A stretch of DNA of 10,087 nt from Isohypsibius dastychi. Taxonomy: Eukaryota; Tardigrada; Eutardigrada; Parachela; Isohypsibiidae. The notes under the pieces are model-generated. The model was not told the DNA's origin. It did not search any database and was given only the letters and a program-made list of their open reading frames with translations. Below are positions 7,166-10,087 of this stretch, one piece after another (positions within the stretch are counted from its first letter, which is position 1; each line of letters opens with the position of its first letter). The stretch is from assembly GCA_034696485.1 (NCBI GenBank), contig JAQIWT010001622.1, forward strand, positions 1-10,087, read 5' to 3'. The position numbers and the translations under genes were made by a program.

Positions 7166-7666
7166 AATAGGGGGCAAAAATCACTCGTACCGCCACCGGA
7201 AGCCTTCGCATGCGCACTTAGCAAAAGTGTCTTTATTTTGGTCACCGCTCATTTTTGTCTGACACGCGGAATTGAGGTGGATTTTCCCGAGCTGATACAG
7301 GAGTACAAATCGGAATTTAATTGGGATGACGTGGATGATTGGACGAAAAAGTTCGCCGCTGTGCTGGAAGAGGTGATTCTCAGGTCTGGATGTTCTTGTC
7401 TGCTTTCTTTCCTGTTGGCTCTGAACGAAGCAAGTGGAGCTGGTAGACATTTCCCAAGCTTGAAAAATATCTCAGTTGCTGCAATTCGGAAGAGTTTGAT
7501 GGTTTCGGACAAAGAGGAAAGGTTCACGGATTTCATGGTGCCTATGCGGGATATCCCGGTTAAGCCGCGTTTGATTATTCCTCCAGAAATTCGAAATATG
7601 ATCCAACCAGCGATGTACGACCTGGTTTTGTTGACTTGCGGAAAGGTGTTGAGGAAGTCCCCTTAG
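7166..7666 (+). pseudogene. Copy B: last-exon fragment of the ankyrin/SOCS-like family
   Basis: From about 7166 the sequence aligns with the terminal exon of copy A, firmly from PPPEAFACALSKS onward to the TAG at 7664-7666. It keeps LTRGIEV, FNWDDVDDWTKK, RSGCSC, NEASGAGRHFPSLKN, ISVAAIRKSLMVSDKEERF and PVKPRLIIPPEIRNM. By eye, a little under two thirds of residues match copy A. Despite that divergence, no stop or frameshift appears over about 160 codons, so it was under selection for part of its history. There is no upstream ATG, no acceptor matching that of A and C, and no exon 1 nearby; the frame meets TAG at 7136-7138. It is most likely a relic left by unequal crossing-over, though an unannotated upstream exon could still make it a gene. 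Confidence 0.75.
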
Positions 7667-8430
7667 TACGAGACTAATGCTAACAAGTAAAACTGATACC
7701 GATACTTACTTTTGAGGATGATTGAACGTGTTCATCTTTTGGAAAAATGGGGCTGTTAGTAGTCTTGCATCTACTTTCTATGTGACATGTTTTGTTTTGA
7801 CTGCCCGGCGTTTACCACGATTGAATTTTTCTGATGAAACATCGACGCTGTGGATACGTTCCGAAGCTTGTTCAGAACCGTAAAACAGGTCGCAGGGAGT
7901 GTAGTTTCGCAAACTGGTACATTTCACTGCTCACGTTTTCCATTCTTGATCGTCATGAGAAGATTTCACAACTTCGAGAAAACTACATCATCTTCTACTC
8001 TACTTTGTACAGTCATCTGTAGTTGGAAAGATCTCTCTGTTCTACGATTTTGTATTTGGATCTTTTTCAAAAGTAATTGCTGATACTTGGTTAAACATCG
8101 GTTTTTTTCTGGCCATGGATGGGTCACCAGAATGGTGAGAGCTAAGAGCTTGTCACGTACTGTGTGTGTCGCAGTTGACTACTGCGTACCATACACTATT
8201 CGTCTGGCTCGATTTAGCAAATAATTTAACAAACAAGTTGATATCGTGGAGTTCCAGTGAAGAAACCGGTAACAACTAAAGACCCTTAGAACCGAAATCG
8301 GAGCTTTTCTGACCCGAAACGAAACGTCACCGGAATTCAACGTTAACCCTAACTGCTGGGGCTGGCCAAACCAAGGTTCGCACCCCAGCAAGCGCGTTAA
8401 CCCTGGCGCGTTAACCATGGCGTTAACCCC
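7667..8430. other. Spacer between copy B and copy C, mostly featureless
   Basis: No gene recognised on either strand. Short overlapping frames near 7834-8083 and a minus-strand frame at 8418-8179 show no family features. The only structured part is the GTTAACC cluster at 8342-8428, listed separately. Confidence 0.4.
8342..8428. promoter_or_regulatory. Four GTTAACC motifs around a hairpin, upstream of copy C
   Basis: GTTAACC occurs at 8342-8348, 8396-8402, 8410-8416 and 8422-8428; the last three are 12-14 bases apart and preceded by GC or CGC. Between the first and second lies a perfect 8-bp inverted repeat, TGCTGGGG (8354-8361) and CCCCAGCA (8383-8390). The cluster ends about 190 bases before the copy C start codon, so it could be a promoter element. 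No counterpart is seen before copy A. The function is inferred from position only. Confidence 0.3.
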
Positions 8431-8642
8431 TTCTCACTTCGTTCTTATTTACGTTTTCGCTAATTGGAAAATTCCGCTTTCCTTTTCCGTTTCTTCTTGT
8501 TTCCTTCAGTCGCTCTTCTTCCCTATTTTTGACTTACACATTTGTATAGAAATCACCATTGTGCACTTGAGAAGACTACAATTTATCGGGAAGAGTACAA
8601 TTTTGCTTGCTGGAAATGGCGACAGAGAAGGAATCTGACGCG

Positions 8643-8712
8643 GTGAGTGAACAAGAACAAGCCACCATTATTCACACCATTTTGTCAAAATTTGATATTC
8701 TTTTTCTAACAG
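8643..8712 (+). other. 70-base first intron of copy C
   Basis: GTGAGT at the donor and TTTTTCTAACAG at the acceptor, phase 0, between MATEKESDA and MESPDFATL. Both splice sites align with the 63-base 5' intron of copy A, and both introns share ACCATT-containing pyrimidine-rich stretches. Conservation in two copies supports its being real. Confidence 0.75.
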
Positions 8713-9359
8713 ATGGAATCTCCAGATTTTGCAACTCTGGGAAAAATTACATCTTACCTCGAATTTCACAGCACAAACGACACCGTAAAGTTGAAGGATG
8801 TTGGATTAGGCAATCTGACGAAACGACAGCTGGATGGTTTATTTGTTCAAGCTGCTGTTTCTTTTGGTTAAGAAGACGAATACAAACCCAGCACCGAAAT
8901 CCATCTTCTCCTCCTGAAAACATTACTTCAAAATGGAGCTGATATCTCATCATTGTGGCGGTCGGACGATTTCGATTACGGTGAAGCGCCGTTTGTGGAA
9001 ATATTCAAACGGAAAAACGAAACCGCTTTGGACGATATTGAATATCTCATCAAGGAAAAACACGTTTTATCTAATTTGCTGGAAGATGATCTGGGAACTT
9101 GTTTTGTGATGGCGCTTGATAACCAGAATATCCCGCTTCTGCGATTATTGGTCGATAATGGTGCCATCATGTCAAGTGATTGGGTTTTTGTGGAGCTGGA
9201 TCAGATTTTCGATGATGGACAAATCAGCAGCATTGAGAAAGTTGGACAAATTTTCGATTTGATGGTGGAAGGGAAAACAACGGTGGATTTGAAGAAGGTT
9301 ACGCCGTTGAATGGAATCACACCGGAAGTGTCGACGACCGTTATTCAGTGGCCTATAAG

Positions 9360-9731
9360 GTGAGTTATTTTATTTTCCAAACGGGAAATGTTGTGATTGT
9401 AATTTACTTCAAACACATTTTGTTAAAAATTCGACGTATCAGTATTCGCAGGTCCTTTTTCAGATTGAATTTTTCGGAATTGATTGTACACGAATTACCT
9501 GTTACCTTTGTTCTGAATTTACGGTAGCTAGATTAAATTTGTGACTTAAATTTCTTTTTATTACTTTAAATTTTTATTTCGTTTTTGTAGTCGAAGTCAA
9601 TTCTTAGAAGGAAATGATGTCTAGAACAGTCTGGAATTTTTGTCCTTTAAAAACTACGCTGACCAGAATTTGAAGTTCAAATCAAGATTTAACATGTTAA
9701 TAAAGCAGAGTTTTTGGTTTTTTTCTTGCAG
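9360..9731 (+). other. 372-base intron of copy C
   Basis: Donor AAG/GTGAGT and a long T-rich tract before CTTGCAG, phase 2. Splicing rebuilds AG+T (Ser) and gives QWPIS-QFLYKYREE, matching QWLIC-QFLYNDRER in copy A. The body is A/T-rich and unrelated to the copy A intron by eye. Confidence 0.8.
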
Positions 9732-10087
9732 TCAATTTTTGTACAAATATCGGGAGGAACTGGATGTCTTAGAGGATTACGAAAAAGACTGGGACTTCCT
9801 TTTGGGAAAAGGTCACCTTGCGCCGCCACCGGAAGCCTTCACATGCGCCCTTAGCAAAAGCGTACTCACCTTAATTTTCTCTGCTATTTACTTATGTTTG
9901 ACACGTGGGATTGAGCTTCAATTCCCCGATCTTAAGAAGGAGGATAAATCCGAGCTCAACTGGGCTGATGCGGATGATCGGACGAAAAGGGTCGCCAGTT
10001 TGACGGAAGGGTTGATTCGTAGATCTGGTTGTTTATGTCCGCATTCGTTTTTGCTGACACTGAATGAAGCAAGTGGAGCTGTTGGAC

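Larger units (their letters stand above)
8616..10087 (+). pseudogene. Copy C: ankyrin/SOCS-like family member with one in-frame stop, runs off the window
   Basis: Exons: 8616-8642 (MATEKESDA, ATG in a strong GAAATGG context), 8713-9359 and 9732 onward. The 70-base phase-0 intron (8643-8712) and the 372-base phase-2 intron (9360-9731) sit exactly where copy A has its own. The protein parallels copy A throughout: KLKDVGLGNLTKRQLDGLFV, LLKTLLQNGADISSLWRSDD, LLRLLVDNGAIMSSD, ITPEVSTTVIQW, then LAPPPEAFTCALSKS and LTRGIELQFPDL. At 8869-8871 the frame has TAA (SFG-stop) where copy A has CAA; everything before and after stays open. A CAA-to-TAA change is a single C-to-T transition. Copy C may be a young pseudogene, a null allele or a base-call error. 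Its SOCS-like part lies beyond the window. Confidence 0.8.

Noticed and set aside
8354-8390. tRNA-like 3' end: GGTTCGCACCCCAGCA next to a matching TGCTGGGG
   Set aside because: The paired halves are only 21 bases apart, whereas a tRNA acceptor stem needs about 60 bases between them. No D or anticodon arm can be drawn.
8869-8871. Reassigned TAA/TAG = Gln (ciliate-like code) to explain the stop in copy C
   Set aside because: Copy B ends at TAG where the homology to copy A ends, the GPCR relic has TAG at a non-Gln position, and all families are animal-type. A single point mutation is simpler.
1-10087. CRISPR array, rRNA, prokaryotic operon or phage module
   Set aside because: No regularly spaced direct repeats, no rRNA sequence, and the genes are split by spliceosomal introns.

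Overview
The window looks like nuclear DNA of a small-intron invertebrate animal. Coding blocks are broken by short GT-AG introns (about 40, 56, 63 and 70 bases, plus two of 372 and 447). The recognisable families are animal-type: a BTB-BACK-Kelch protein, a rhodopsin-like GPCR relic, and ankyrin-like proteins ending in a SOCS-box-like segment. Nothing points to bacteria: no operons and no Shine-Dalgarno pattern. The phylum cannot be fixed from this sequence; tardigrade, rotifer, nematode and crustacean all remain possible.

Layout. Positions 1-1063, minus strand: three exons of a BTB-BACK-Kelch-type gene, running off the left edge through an intron rich in CGGTAG/CTACCG words. Positions 1064-2860: no confident gene; it holds a TA-flanked 103-base inverted repeat that looks like a MITE, and a block (1991-2606) open in several overlapping frames, possibly hiding one exon. 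Positions 2866-3633, minus: a decayed GPCR whose TM1-TM5 can be read only by changing frame several times and passing a stop codon. Positions 3640-4900: no gene recognised; one strong palindrome at 4108-4140.

Positions 4900-10087, plus: a tandem family of a divergent ankyrin-like/SOCS-box-like gene. Copy A (4990-6669) is complete and open, 410 residues in two coding exons, probably with a non-coding leader exon before them. Copy B (about 7166-7666) is only the last exon, with a preserved reading frame but no start. Copy C (8616 to beyond the window) keeps every splice site and an extra 5' coding exon, but carries one in-frame TAA where copy A has CAA.

If the SOCS-box reading is right, copy A would be a substrate-receptor subunit of an Elongin-BC/Cullin-5 ubiquitin ligase, with the ankyrin-like part binding a target. 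The family has a Ser where the BC box normally has Cys, so this function is an inference. The array looks like a fast-changing, birth-and-death gene family: one live copy, one exon-only relic and one copy with a premature stop.
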